This document shows positions 1-10,388 of a stretch of DNA of 64,000 bases, in pieces. The position numbers were made by a program, and so were the translations under genes. The stretch covers positions 86,560,001 through 86,624,000 of the forward strand of contig JAZBRS010000020.1 in assembly GCA_037176725.1 (NCBI GenBank). The letters are read 5' to 3'. Each line of letters begins with the position of its first letter. Within the stretch, counting starts at the first letter, position 1. The notes under the pieces are model-generated. The model saw nothing but the letters and a program-made list of their open reading frames with translations, was not told where the DNA came from and did no database searches. Source of the DNA: Posidonia oceanica. Lineage: Eukaryota > Streptophyta > Magnoliopsida > Alismatales > Posidoniaceae.

Positions 1-586
1 ATGCCATGCCATGCTATTAATGCTTTAAATGCCTAAATACCTGAATGCCTGAATGCCATGCATGGGAACTTAAACATGCAGCCTATGTGCTCAACAATGC
101 TGCCTGTGTTCCGAACCGGGCAAGCCCTGGTTCGTGAGAACTCTAGACAGTAAGCATCACTACCCTAAATGCAATGTAGGTGAGAAAACAAAATACCAAG
201 TAAAACCACACGATGTAAGTGTACGACATGCAAAGGGGAAAGAAAATAAGGACGGAAAAGCCAAATAAAACCACGCGATGCATGTGTAAAACAAGCAAAG
301 GGGAAAGAAAACCGATGTGGAAAATCACGAGAAAGTAGGCGATGCAAGGCATAAAATCGGAAATGGGGATCCGACTGCATGCAAAGGTGTCAAGGCATGT
401 GTCGGAGGCAACAGAATGCAGAAAGTGATGAAAGTAGGTCGGGAAAACAAAGTCAAGGCGCAAAACCCGAAAGCCGCTATTAAACCACATGTTGGGGTGC
501 TAAAACATGCACTGGGAACAATCGGATGCAAAAAACGAGGATCGAGTCAGAAATACAGTGAGAAAACAAACTACAGCAGATTCTAA

Positions 587-1580
587 GCATTGGACGCTGA
601 TATGACCAGCGTCCTATGTTGGGCACTAGGACAGTAGGCGTCCAATGCAGGAAGATAAAAAACTGCAGAGAGAAATATGCATGCAAAGTTGGTAAAAAGG
701 GGCATAAAGTTGCAGAAAAGAAGCCAAGGACACACAGAGCATGTTAGAAGGCTAAAGCAGTAGAGGCCCAAAACATGGGATGCCAGATGCAAGCATAAAA
801 CTGGGTGCCAAGGTCTCTATGTGTTAGACGCAGTTGCATCCAGCGTTATATGTAGGACGCTGGTGCCTCCAGCATCCAACACATGGAGACAGCACAACAA
901 ACTACAAATAAGCTAAGCCTGTAAAACCTTAGAGCATGCATCTAAGCCAACTGAATACACACTAAGGCAAGCCATACACGCACATACAAGTAGTAAACAT
1001 CCTGCAAGCATGCATTAAAGGGGGGGTCTCAAGAAAAAAAACAAAAGCAGGTGCATTGGACGCCCCAACGCCTGCATCCTATGTAGGACGCTAACACCAT
1101 CAGCGTCCAACACCCTGGAATAGACACCCAAAAGAAACTTGCATGCAAGCTAAGTGGAAAATCTTGTAAACTTGGAAGCTACTGTCACAGGACCCAAATG
1201 ATGAACATGCATGCATGGATCAAGCAACAAACCAGAAAAATAAGGCATCATTCATGAGTTGCAAAATATGTAAACAAGTAGAGGGGTAGGACGCTAGATA
1301 CAACGGCGTCCAACGTAGGACTCCATGTGTGCCAACGTCCTACACAGTTAAGCAGCATGGCACAAGAAACAAGCATGAATCAAGGCTAGAAATCATACTA
1401 GATCAAGGCACGATGTAATAGAGTAGCTGAAGGCAAGCAATAATCATTCACTTAAAGATCCACAAATAAAAATATTTAAAACATGCCAACATATAAAAAA
1501 AGCTAAGGAAGCAACAGAGATCGTTGGACGCTGCCCCAGAGCATGTCCAACGTTGGACGCACCAGGATGTGTGTCCAACA
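587..1580. repeat. Five dyad modules in A 3' LTR
   Basis: Modules of about 62 bp lie at 587-648, 821-882, 1051-1112, 1285-1344 and 1522-1580. Their GGACGC (or AGACGC) cores start at 592, 826, 1058, 1289 and 1526, which is 231-237 bp apart. Module 587-648 has perfect 11-bp outer arms, GCATTGGACGC and GCGTCCAATGC. The module at 1285 has GTAGGACG / CGTCCTAC, so both arms changed together relative to the TTGG/CCAA type. The function is unknown. Confidence 0.85.
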
Positions 1581-2398
1581 GGTCGGGAAGTTTCCCGGCC
1601 AAGATCAGTGGCCAAATCAGCTAAAAATCCCAAACTAACTTGCTAGGAAGCAAGAGTGAGTGATGACGAGCATGTCCATATGCTCGATGCCAAAAATGGG
1701 TGGGTGGATTGCTCCTTCCACCTCCTCCTCCTCGCGGTAGGTGGCCGAGGCTATTTTGGCCAACCAAGGGGATGTGTGTGTGTGTGAGCTACCCTATCAT
1801 GCTACCACATGCATGTACAAGCTAAAAGTGAAGAAAGCCTACCTAGTTGCGGCTCGCAGAGGTGTGTTTGCACTCGGCTGGCGGTGTGGAAGGAGGCGGT
1901 AGGCAAACTCCAGTGAGCTCTCTAGGTGCAAGGGAAGGCTGGGGAGCTTGGCTAAAGGTCAGGGAGTGTTCATGGGAGTTCACTCAAGGTGGCATAAGCT
2001 CTAGATTCTCTCGCAAATGGGTGTGGTGGTCTGTGAATGGTGGTGTAGTCTTGGTTTTATTTGGGTTCCTCTCGCATTGGCAGCAGCATTGCAAAGGCTT
2101 TAGCAGGGGTCGTGGTGAGTGGGGAGGCCACGAGGGATGTCAGGCGAGTAAGTGGGGTGTGTCAGGAGGCCACAAAAGTCTTGGCAGTGGCAGGACGCAA
2201 GCGGCCAGGGCAGTGATTGCGGTGAGAGCTGATGACCCGCCAGCGGAGGAAGGGTCACTATGGTAGGGAGTAAGTGGGCTTGGCACCTAGCGGGTGGCTG
2301 TAGTGAGGTGAGAGGACGGCTAGTAAGTGCGGTTTGGGTGGGAGGAAGGATGGAAGCGGTGAGCCAGAGGTGGTGGTTGTTGCTGCAACTCCCGACTC

Positions 2399-2456
2399 AT
2401 TGGATGCTGGCATAGAGCGCGTCCAACGTTGGACGCTGCCACTGCCAGCGTCCAAC
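2399..2456. repeat. Dyad module in A 3' LTR (U3 end)
   Basis: This is a single copy of the same module near the outer end of the LTR, with the central palindrome GTCCAACGTTGGAC. A matching copy is at 37395-37455 in the other A LTR. The TTGGATGC / GCGTCCAA outer arms pair with one mismatch. Confidence 0.8.
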
Positions 2457-2658
2457 GAGCCCAAGAGGAGAAAGGCATGTTTTTTTTATTTTTTGGCCTT
2501 GCTTAAGTGTGGGCTAAGGCTTAGGTGGGCTTGAGTGAAGGTTTTGGGGTTTAGTGGGGTTTTAGGGTGGGTTTGACAGAGAAAGAGCCATCCTAGAGTT
2601 CAAGCGAGCTTGCAGGAGGGTCCACCATCTTCTAGGCAGTCAAAATGGGGTGTCTACA

Positions 2659-2671
2659 GATGTCCCTCCCT
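2659..2671 (-). other. Polypurine tract of element A
   Basis: On the minus strand AGGGAGGGACATC directly precedes the LTR start TGTAGACACC. The same arrangement (AGGGAGGGGCATC then TGTAGACACC) occurs on the plus strand at 39150-39162. This is the plus-strand primer site for reverse transcription and fixes the orientation of element A. Confidence 0.8.
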
Positions 2672-3280
2672 GAGCGAGGTCAAGGGAACTGAGGCCGTTG
2701 CTCAGGGCTAACTAGACACCCCTCCTGACGCTGGCAGGAGCACAATATTGCTGTAGGCCTGATTCACTTATTCGGCAGATGCACCGAAAATCATGACTCG
2801 TCGCCGCAATGTGAATGCGAATGCAAATGCAGAAGCAGTGCAATGCAATGAGATGCAGCAATGCTGATGCTAAAGTAAAACCTATATTGATGTTTGCCAC
2901 GATGAACTCCACGGGGGAGATGCGGGCGATGCATGCAATGATGCTGATGATTATGAGTTGCATGTAATATTGATGTCGCTATCTAGCATGCAATGTCGAT
3001 GTGATGGATTGTGAGTTGACGGACTCATCACAGGATAGTTAGGCTTATCGACCCAAGGAAAAAACGCCAGACAGAGTAACGGGTGTCATCTAGGTAGTTA
3101 GGACTACCAAACCAAAGAAGATACCGAGGGCGGAAAAATAAGATGCCCCAAGTATCAGGGATGCTACCAGGGGACAGCCGAAGCGCCCTTGGCATCAAAA
3201 GTAGAGTTGGACAGTTACGACGGGTGTCAACCAAGCAATTTGGGCTACCAACCCGGAAGGAAGGACTTATCCTTGACAGA
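2672..3280 (-). other. Element A 3' untranslated region, non-coding
   Basis: No gene is seen. At 2810-3000 there is a degenerate GCAAT/GATGC-rich stretch whose reverse complement recurs at 38150-39060 in element F. At 3120-3260 a block with a TATCAGGGATGCTACC-type dyad recurs beyond the array at about 29760-29900, in element C at about 56800-56900, and reversed near 37700. Confidence 0.65.
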
Positions 3281-5523
3281 GGAAGCAAGCAGGCGAGACT
3301 CCGAAGAGGCACGCAAAAGAAAAGGCTCATCCTCAAATTGACGAAGCGAGCAGACATGGCTTCGAAAAGGCATGCAAAAGGGCTTGTCCTCAAAGCAAGG
3401 AAGCAAGCAGACGTGACTTCGAAAGGCATGCAAAGGGGCTTTTCCTCAAAGCAAGAAAACAAGCAGACATGACTTCAAAAAGGCATACAAAGGCGCTCGT
3501 CCTCAAACCAACTGAGGAAGCAAGCAGACGTGTCTTCGAAAAGGCATGCAAAGGGGCTTGTCCCCAAAGCAAGGAAGCAAGCAGATGCGTCTTCGAAAAG
3601 GCACGCAAAGGGGCTTGTCCTCAAAGCAAGGAAGCAAGCAGACGTGTCTTCGAAATGGCACGCAAAGGGGCTTGTCCTCAAAGCAAGGAAGCAAGCAGAT
3701 GTGTCTTCAAAAAGGCACGCAAAGGGGCTTGTCCTCAAAGCAAGGAAGCAAGCAGACGTGTCTTCAAAATGGCATGCAAAGGGGCTTGTCCTCAAAACAA
3801 GGAAGCAAGCAGACGTGTCTTCGAAAAGGCACGCAAAGGCGCTCATCCTCAAAGCAAGGAAGCAAGCAGACGTGTCTTCGAAAAGGCATGCAAAGGGGCT
3901 TGTTCTCAAAGCAAGGAAGCAAGCTGACGTGTTTTCGAAAAGGCACGCAAAGGCACTCGTCCTCAAAGCAAGGAAGCGAGCAGGTGTGTCTTCGAAAAGG
4001 CACGCAAAGGGACTTGTCTACAAAGCAAGGAAGCAAGCAGACGTGTCTACGAAAAGGCACACAAAGGGGCTTGTCCTCAAAGCAAGGAAGCAAGCAGACG
4101 TATCTTCGAAAAGGCACGCAAAGGGGCTTGTCCTCAAAGCAAGGAAGCAGGCAAGTGTGTCTTCGAAAAGGCACGCAAAGGGGCTTGTACTCAAAGCAAG
4201 GAAGCAAGCAGACGTGTCATCGAAAAGGAATGCAAAGGGGCTTGTCCTCAAAGTGAGGAAGCAAGCAGACGTGTCTTCGAGAAGGCACGCAAAGGGACTT
4301 GTCCTCAAAGCAAAGAAGCAAGCAGACATATCTTCGAGAAGGCACGCAAAGGAGCTTGTCCTCAAAGCAAGGAAGCAAGCAGACGTGTCTTCGAAAAGGC
4401 ACGCAAAGGGGCTTGTCCTCAAAGCAAGGAAGCAAGTAGACGTGTCTTCAAGAAGGCATGCAAAGGGGCTTATCCTCGAAGCATGGAAGCAAGCAGATGT
4501 GTCTTCAAAAAGGCATGCAAATGGACTTGTCCTCAAAGCAAGGAAGCAAGCAGATTTGTGTTCGAAATGGCACGCAAAGGGGCTTGTCCTCAAAGCAAGG
4601 AAGCAAGTAGACGTGTCTTCGAAAAGGCACACAAAGGAAATTGTCCTCAAAGCAAGGATGCAAGCAGACGTGTCTTCAAAAAGGCACGCAAAGGGGCTTA
4701 TCCTCAAAGCAAGGAAGCAAGCAGACGTATCTTCGAAAAGGCACGCAAAGGGGCTTGTCCTCAAAGCAAAGAAGCAAGCAGATGTGACTTTGAAAAGGCA
4801 TGCAAAGGGGCTCATCCTCAAACCATCGAGGAAACATGTAAACATGACCTCGAAAGGGCATGCAAAGGGGCTCGTCCTCAAACCATCGTGGAAAGAAGCA
4901 GACATGACCACGAAAGGACATGCGAAGGGGCTCGTCCTCAAACCATCGTGGAAACAAGCAGACATGACTTCGAAAGGGCATGCAAAGGAGCTCGTCCTCA
5001 AACCATCGAGGAAACAAGCAGACATGACCTCAAAAGGGCATGCAAAGGCGCTCGTCCTCAAACCATCAAGGAAACAAGCAGACATGACTTCGAAAAGGCA
5101 TACAAAGGGGCTCATCCTCAAACCATTGAAGAAACAAGTAGACATGACCTCGAAAAGGCATGCAAAGGGGCTCGTTTTCAAACCATCGAGGAAACAAGCA
5201 GACTTGCCTTCGAAAAGGCATGCAAAGGGGCTCGTCCTCAAACCATCGAGGAAACAAGCAGACATGACCTCAAAAGGGCATGCAAAGGGGCTCGTCCTCA
5301 AATCATCGAGGAAACAAGCAGACATGACCTCGAAAGGACATGCAAAGGGGCTCGTCCTCAAACCATTGTGGAAACAAGTGGACATGACTTCGAAAGGGCA
5401 TGCAAAGGGGCTCGTCCTCAAACCCTCGAGGAAACAAGCAGACATGACCTCGAAAGGGCATGCAAAGGAGCTCGTCCTCAAACCATCGAGGAAACAAGCA
5501 GACATGACCTCAAAAGGGCATGC
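3281..5523. repeat. 57/60-bp minisatellite array of element A (left part)
   Basis: The array is tandem. Units are 57 bp up to about 4790 (core AAAGGGGCTTGTCCTCAAAG) and then strictly 60 bp (core AAAGGGGCTCGTCCTCAAAC). Both lengths are multiples of three, so several frames on both strands stay open for hundreds of codons. The 738-codon plus-strand frame (3530-5746) and the 495-codon minus-strand frame (4018-5505) are read here as by-products of the periodicity. Element B interrupts the array at 5523; it resumes at 28739. Confidence 0.9.
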
Positions 5524-5679
5524 TGTAGATACTCCGTTTTGGCACTCCCTTCATGGTAGTGTAGTCTATTGCATTAGGTCACCTTTAGAAGCTCTTTGCC
5601 CAGCTCAAGTACTCTCATCTAACCTATTGACACTTGTCCCTGTGATCGAGAGGCCAAAATTGGCAAGTTTGCATTTGAG

Positions 5680-5977
5680 TGTGTTGGACGAACGTTGGAC
5701 GCTATGTTTAGTGTGTTGGACGAACGTTGGACGCTATGAAACATAGCGTCCAACAACCTGGTTTTCAGTTTCCCCAAACTTACCATATTTGGCTGAAATC
5801 AAATTTCGTGCTTTGCCTCCACTAAGGGTCCTTTAACCAGTCAAGGCCTTAATGGTCATTAATCAGCCACTTATTGGGGAAAATTCTTTGATCTTGGCAT
5901 CTTTGCCTCGGAGGGTCGTTGGACGCTGGTTATTCCAGCATCCAACATTGGATGCTGTAATGGTCGGCGTCCAACAC
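5680..5977. repeat. Two dyad modules in B 5' LTR
   Basis: Cores start at 5686 and 5921, 235 bp apart. The first has an internal duplication that the 3' LTR copy (about 27655) lacks. The second has two neighbouring hairpins: TTGGACGCTGG with CCAGCATCCAA, and TTGGATGCTG with CGGCGTCCAA. Confidence 0.8.
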
Positions 5978-6018
5978 TTCTGAAACATGGAAGTTGCTGA
6001 CTTGGCCTTTTTGTTCCT

Positions 6019-6042
6019 CCCCTGCTTCTATAAAAGCAGGGG
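6019..6042 (+). promoter_or_regulatory. LTR promoter: TATA box inside a hairpin
   Basis: A perfect 9-bp inverted repeat CCCCTGCTT / AAGCAGGGG encloses CTATAA, so the TATA box TATAAAA (6029-6035) sits in the loop and at the stem edge. The identical structure is in the 3' LTR at 27990-28013. It is the probable RNA polymerase II start region of element B, with transcription starting some 25-35 bp downstream. Confidence 0.7.
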
Positions 6043-6510
6043 TACCCCCACTAGGATCGGGGACGAAAATTGGAGAGATCTGGGAGGGATTTAGAAGTGA
6101 TTTTCAAGAGAGAAACACAATTTTGAGAAGAATTAGTGAGAGCAAGGAGAAAGTGTTTTGAGCTAGAATTTCGAGAGAGGTTATGTGGAGAAAGAGTTTT
6201 GAGAGAGCTTGAGTCCTCCATCATCAGTGACATCACATCGACCCCACTTGCATTCCGTGCATAGATCAAAAGGGGGCTCTCTTTAGTTTTCCTTTTCCTT
6301 TCATATCATATGTTTAAATTTGTAGTATTGTAAAGCATTTCATTTCATACATTGTTGTAGCTAGGCATAGTCATACTTAGTTGCAACCGAGGGGATAAAA
6401 CCCCTCGGGTAAGTACTCCTCCTTTCATTTTTTGTTCATTTTCATTTTGTTTTGAATCATATACTACACTTTGTTAATCCGTATCTTTAAAATTTGTTTT
6501 GCAAGGAAAA

Positions 6511-6543
6511 GAAGAAGAAGAAGAAGAAGAAGAAGAAGAAGAA
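6511..6543 (+). repeat. GAA microsatellite in B 5' LTR
   Basis: About 11 GAA units. The 3' LTR carries only about five at the equivalent place (about 28483-28500), so the tract changed length after insertion. Confidence 0.9.
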
Positions 6544-6780
6544 ACTCATCAGGCACGGGCACCCTTGGGCAACGCTGGCGTTGTCCCAAGGTAGCTGATC
6601 CCGCAACCACATCACATCTCCCCAAGGCGTCTCGAGGACCAGCGAAAGCGAACCGAGAGTGGCGATCACACCAATTCTGTCACCTGTGGAGTGATGGAGT
6701 TGGATACAAAAAAGGGGCAACGAGGAAGCACCAAATAGACACAACAAGCTCCTCCTCTCCAAAACCCCATATCCACAGAT

Positions 6781-6798
6781 TGGCGATCACGGTGGGAT
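6781..6798 (+). other. Primer binding site of element B
   Basis: TGGCGATCACGGTGGGAT starts three bases after the LTR end. It shares TGGCGA and the GTGGG-type right half with the E primer site (45095). The TGGCG start implies a tRNA ending CGCCA. Tat/Ogre elements are generally described as using tRNA-Arg; that assignment is from memory and was not computed. Confidence 0.65.
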
Positions 6799-8858
6799 GG
6801 CTAAAAGTGCCCCCGTGCTAGGTGAGTGTTCTCTTCTTCTTCTTTCTTTTCCTTTGCAATCTTTCTTTTACTTTTGCGGATTTTTTTCAAGGTCGTGGCA
6901 AAATTCCTCGTAGTGTTTTGAGGCACCACGACCCTCTTGGTATTTGTTCTTTAATTATACATTAAAAAGTATGCTTCTATCTCTTATTTAAATAAGTCTG
7001 GTCTGTCAGTGCGTTGAAAGCTGTGCTGGGCAACGTCCAACATAGGACGTAGCCTATTCTAGCGTCTTACGCCTCTGGCTAGTTTTTTCTTGCAATTTCT
7101 TCTGTTAGATTTTTTTATATATATGTTGAAAATGTATGCAACCACCCCTTTCTTTTGTTCTGATTCTCGGGAATAAAGGGGTGTTTGAGTAAAAAAAAAA
7201 GAAAATCTCTCGTTTTAGTTTTCTAAAAAAAAAATGTATCTCCTGCTTGTGTGTTGGACGCTGGTCTTGATCGCGTCTTACATAAGACGCCATCAGTTGT
7301 TGCATCTTACACATCTGGATAGGATTCATTCTGTTTTTAAAATCTTCTTTTTGTTTTCTTTTTATAACTGACCCAAGGAACAAGGTGTGAGGTGATCGGC
7401 TTTGCCGTAGGGACCGGAGCCTTAATACTTGGGTGCTTTTCAAAATCCAAATAAAAATCGAGTTTTTCGTGTGACTTGTATGGCCCTTGATTGGGAACTA
7501 ATTTGATTGTGTCTCTTCTTGGATTACACAAAATAACCACTTGGATCCTGAGCACCTCTATTGCAAAGGACTTAAGAGAGGTGTTTGTGTTGTCACTTGC
7601 TTTCACAAGGGGCACTCTTCTTTCCCTTGCTTTGTGTGAAAGTAAGTTAGAATCCCAAGTCTAGATTTATATTCCTTCCCCCCCTTTCAGTGGTTTGTTT
7701 ATCTTGATTATACACGAGAGACCCGATCAATTCTGAGTATGCTGGGCTCAACCTCTACGGGGTAGGGACCTAAGTGTGCTCAGGCTCCCCAAAGATTCTC
7801 AAGATTTGAGATAGGGGCAGTACCAAAGAAGAGAAACATTTTGTCCTATTTGTGAGGATCCATAGACAACCCACGAAGGCAAGCCATACCCAAGCTTTAA
7901 GGAACCCTGAGAGTCATGCAGGTTTAAAACACTAATAACAAAGCGAAATCTAAAAAAATCAAAACTTTTAATCGCTGTTTGAAAGTGTTTCTGTGCAGCT
8001 CTTTGTTATAGGGTGTTGGACGCTATAACTATCTACATCCTACGTTGGACGCAGCCACTGAGCACGCCCAACACATTGTCTGTTTATTCCTTTTATTGCT
8101 TGGTTATTTTGTGGAATTATTGAATGCTACAGGATGAATGTTTGAACAGGGGTTATAAACAAGTCATTTAAACTTTATCTTGAGTCTTTTTCTTTTTAGA
8201 TACTTGTAGTAGGCTATAAAGAACTTTTGTAAGTCTTGTTGCTTTTCTTTCTTTTGTCCATCAAAGTGTAAGAGTTGTAATATTTTTCCCTTTACTAGCA
8301 AAAAAAAAAGGAAAGAGAAAAATCAGAAAAGAAAAAAAAAAGAAGCAAAAGAAAAAAATCAGAAAGAAAGAAAAAAAATGATAAAAAAAGGGAAAAAAGG
8401 AAAAAAAGGAAAAGAGAAAGTCCTTGTATGGTCCTGTGATCCTCAAGAGCACAGGGATTTTGTTCATTAAGAAAAATATCTCAAGGGAACAATTGGCGGC
8501 ACGAAGACCAGGTCAGTAGACAACTTGAAGTGTTGGACGCTGGCTGAGATCAGCGTCCAATATAGGACGCTATCATTTCCAGCATCCTACACTGCCATTT
8601 TTAATTTAGAGCCAATCGGCGCATCAATCGCTTGCTATTTGCCAAGATTGAATCTAAAAATACAAGGAGGGTGTTCCAAGGAGTTGTGGTAGTCATTTCT
8701 GCATAGTCAAGCATTGATTTCATTGGTTAAACCAACCAACAGAAGACAGGGGTGTTGGACGCTATTGTCGCTTGCGTCATACATTGGACGCTGCTGGTGT
8801 TTGCGTTCTACACCTTCTGTAACTGAGCTTAAGCAGAAGCGAAGAAAAGCTGAACCAA
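6799..8858 (+). other. Element B leader, non-coding, with dyad modules
   Basis: No coding region is seen. It contains five dyad modules, at about 7010-7072, 7249-7313, 8012-8072, 8530-8592 and 8750-8812. Module 7249 has the inner palindrome GCGTCTTACATAAGACGC. An A-rich stretch with purine runs lies at 8300-8425. The last module ends about 45 bp before the gag start. Confidence 0.6.
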
Positions 8859-10388
8859 ATGTTTGAATCCGAAAGTAGCTACATAGATACAGATAGCATG
8901 CCCGAGGAGGAACCCATCTTGAGGTTATTCGATCCAACCACTGGAGATGAACTGGATCCCGACTCGGCTCGATATCAAGTACTGTGTCACTTCCTGTACA
9001 ATGGCAACAATCATCCTGGTTCGTCAAATCAAGAGGATCTCCAGCAAGGTCAACACCTCCTTGGTAAAAGACTGCGAAGGTCTGCTGTGGGCCACGTCCC
9101 TGAAAATTTGTGCCAAAGACAACACGGAATTGCACCGTCGGATACCCAACACTAGGGGCAGGAAAACGACTCACTAAGAGGATTCAGAGAAAGGTCAAAT
9201 CCTTTGTTCGTTGAGCAGCCACAGCTGCAGCCACATGGCAAGGGAGTCGATCCATTATTCTCCAACCAGCCAGAGCAGAATTACCAGGTTCCTCTTCAGC
9301 CGGGTATGAATATACAAGGTGACAATCAACAGCCGCATGCCAATCAAGTAGCAAATGCTCAAATTCATGGTGGGCTCAGCAATTTAGTAGAAATGATGAA
9401 GGTCTTAAATTCCTTAGGGGTTCAGACACAAGCTCCCCCAACTTTTGACATGGGCAAATTCCCACCATTTCAGCTTTCTCCTGGCTTCAAGTATTCAAAA
9501 ACGCCAAAGTTTGATGGGACCACCAACCCACAAACCCACATCATCCGGTTTCAAATGGAGTCAGCTCCGTACTTTCATGACTTGGGCTTCATCATTCACC
9601 TTTTCTTCTATTCATTGGAAGGCAAACCCATGGAATGGTTCCTTACACTCTCCGGAGACAACCTCAGTAGCTTCAACAATATCAAGGAGTGCTTCTTGAC
9701 CAAATATCAACACAAGATCGAGTCGAAGCCGACCTTTCATAACTTGAGCAGGGAGACGATGAAGTCGGGTGAAGAATGAGTCACTTTTGCAAATAGATGG
9801 CGGGAAATGGCTGCCAAATCAAGCCTGGACATCCCAGAAAGACAAGTTATCCAGACATTGATTGCAAATGCTACTGGTCCAATGAAAAGGGGGTTGGCAA
9901 ATGCCTATTGCCCTTCTGTAACTGCACTCTACGAGGTAGCTGCTTCTGTAAAAGAAAATATGCATGAATTTTAGAAAATAGAGGACGATACTGAGTCCGT
10001 TCTCCAAGTTGCGAAGCAACAAGATTCTCCTCTTCAAGATTACTGGCAGAATAGCAGCTGCTTTGGAAAAGATGGCAACACCAAGGGCAACTATCATCAT
10101 ACAGCTCCACAACAGCAGTCCAAGAGACCAAAGCGCACAAGCTATCCTCCTATCCCGGTCACATTGATGGACATGTTTGCAGAAATGATAGAGACCCGAG
10201 CAATCGACCTCCCGCCTCGAAGACCTGAAGGGACGAACTACGACAGGAGCAAATATTGCCAGTACCACAGGAGACATGGGCACAATTTAGAAGACTGCTG
10301 GGTCTTTAAAGACGTCGTTTATGACCTGGTGGACGCAGACGTCTTCAATTGGGACGTACCGATAGAGAGGGCTCAGAAGCGCCACTAA
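8859..10388 (+). pseudogene. gag: Element B gag (three in-frame stops)
   Basis: One frame runs from ATG 8859 to TAA 10386-10388, about 509 codons, broken by TAG near 9154, TGA near 9777 and TAG near 9972, with no frameshift. Residues about 205-300 (TPKFDGTTNPQTHIIRF, then EWFLTLSGD and ECFLTKYQHK) match the retrotransposon gag core. The C-terminus has a C-x2-H-x4-H-x4-C knuckle (YCQYHRRHGHNLEDCW, about codons 466-481) used for RNA binding. Gag would form the virus-like particle. The ATG is the first in frame and is followed by the acidic start MFESESSYIDTDS. No pol follows. Confidence 0.85.

Larger units (their letters stand above)
1..2658 (-). mobile_element. Element A, 3' LTR (5'-truncated by window edge)
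   Basis: This is a direct repeat of 34999-37655. On the minus strand it starts TGTAGACACCCC at 2658, the usual start of this LTR group, with a purine-rich tract just outside it at 2659-2671. It is therefore the 3' LTR of a minus-strand Ty3/gypsy element whose 5' LTR lies at 34610-37655. About 0.4 kb of its U5 end lies before position 1. It holds six dyad modules (587-1580 and 2399-2456) and no coding sequence; short open frames here are chance. Confidence 0.85.
5524..6777 (+). mobile_element. Element B 5' LTR
   Basis: It begins TGTAGATACTCC and ends ATATCCACA, and is 1254 bp long. It matches 27499-28733 closely along its length. It holds dyad modules at about 5680-5754 and 5916-5977, a TATA box in a hairpin at 6019-6042, and a GAA microsatellite at 6511-6543. 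No coding sequence is present. Confidence 0.93.

Noticed and set aside
4018..5505. Minus-strand open frame of 495 codons over the same array
   Set aside because: Mirror image of the same periodicity effect.
3530..5746. Plus-strand open frame of 738 codons, Lys/Arg-rich 19-20-residue repeats
   Set aside because: Units of 57 and 60 bp keep any stop-free frame open. Long frames exist on both strands of the same DNA, and there is no start context or known family.
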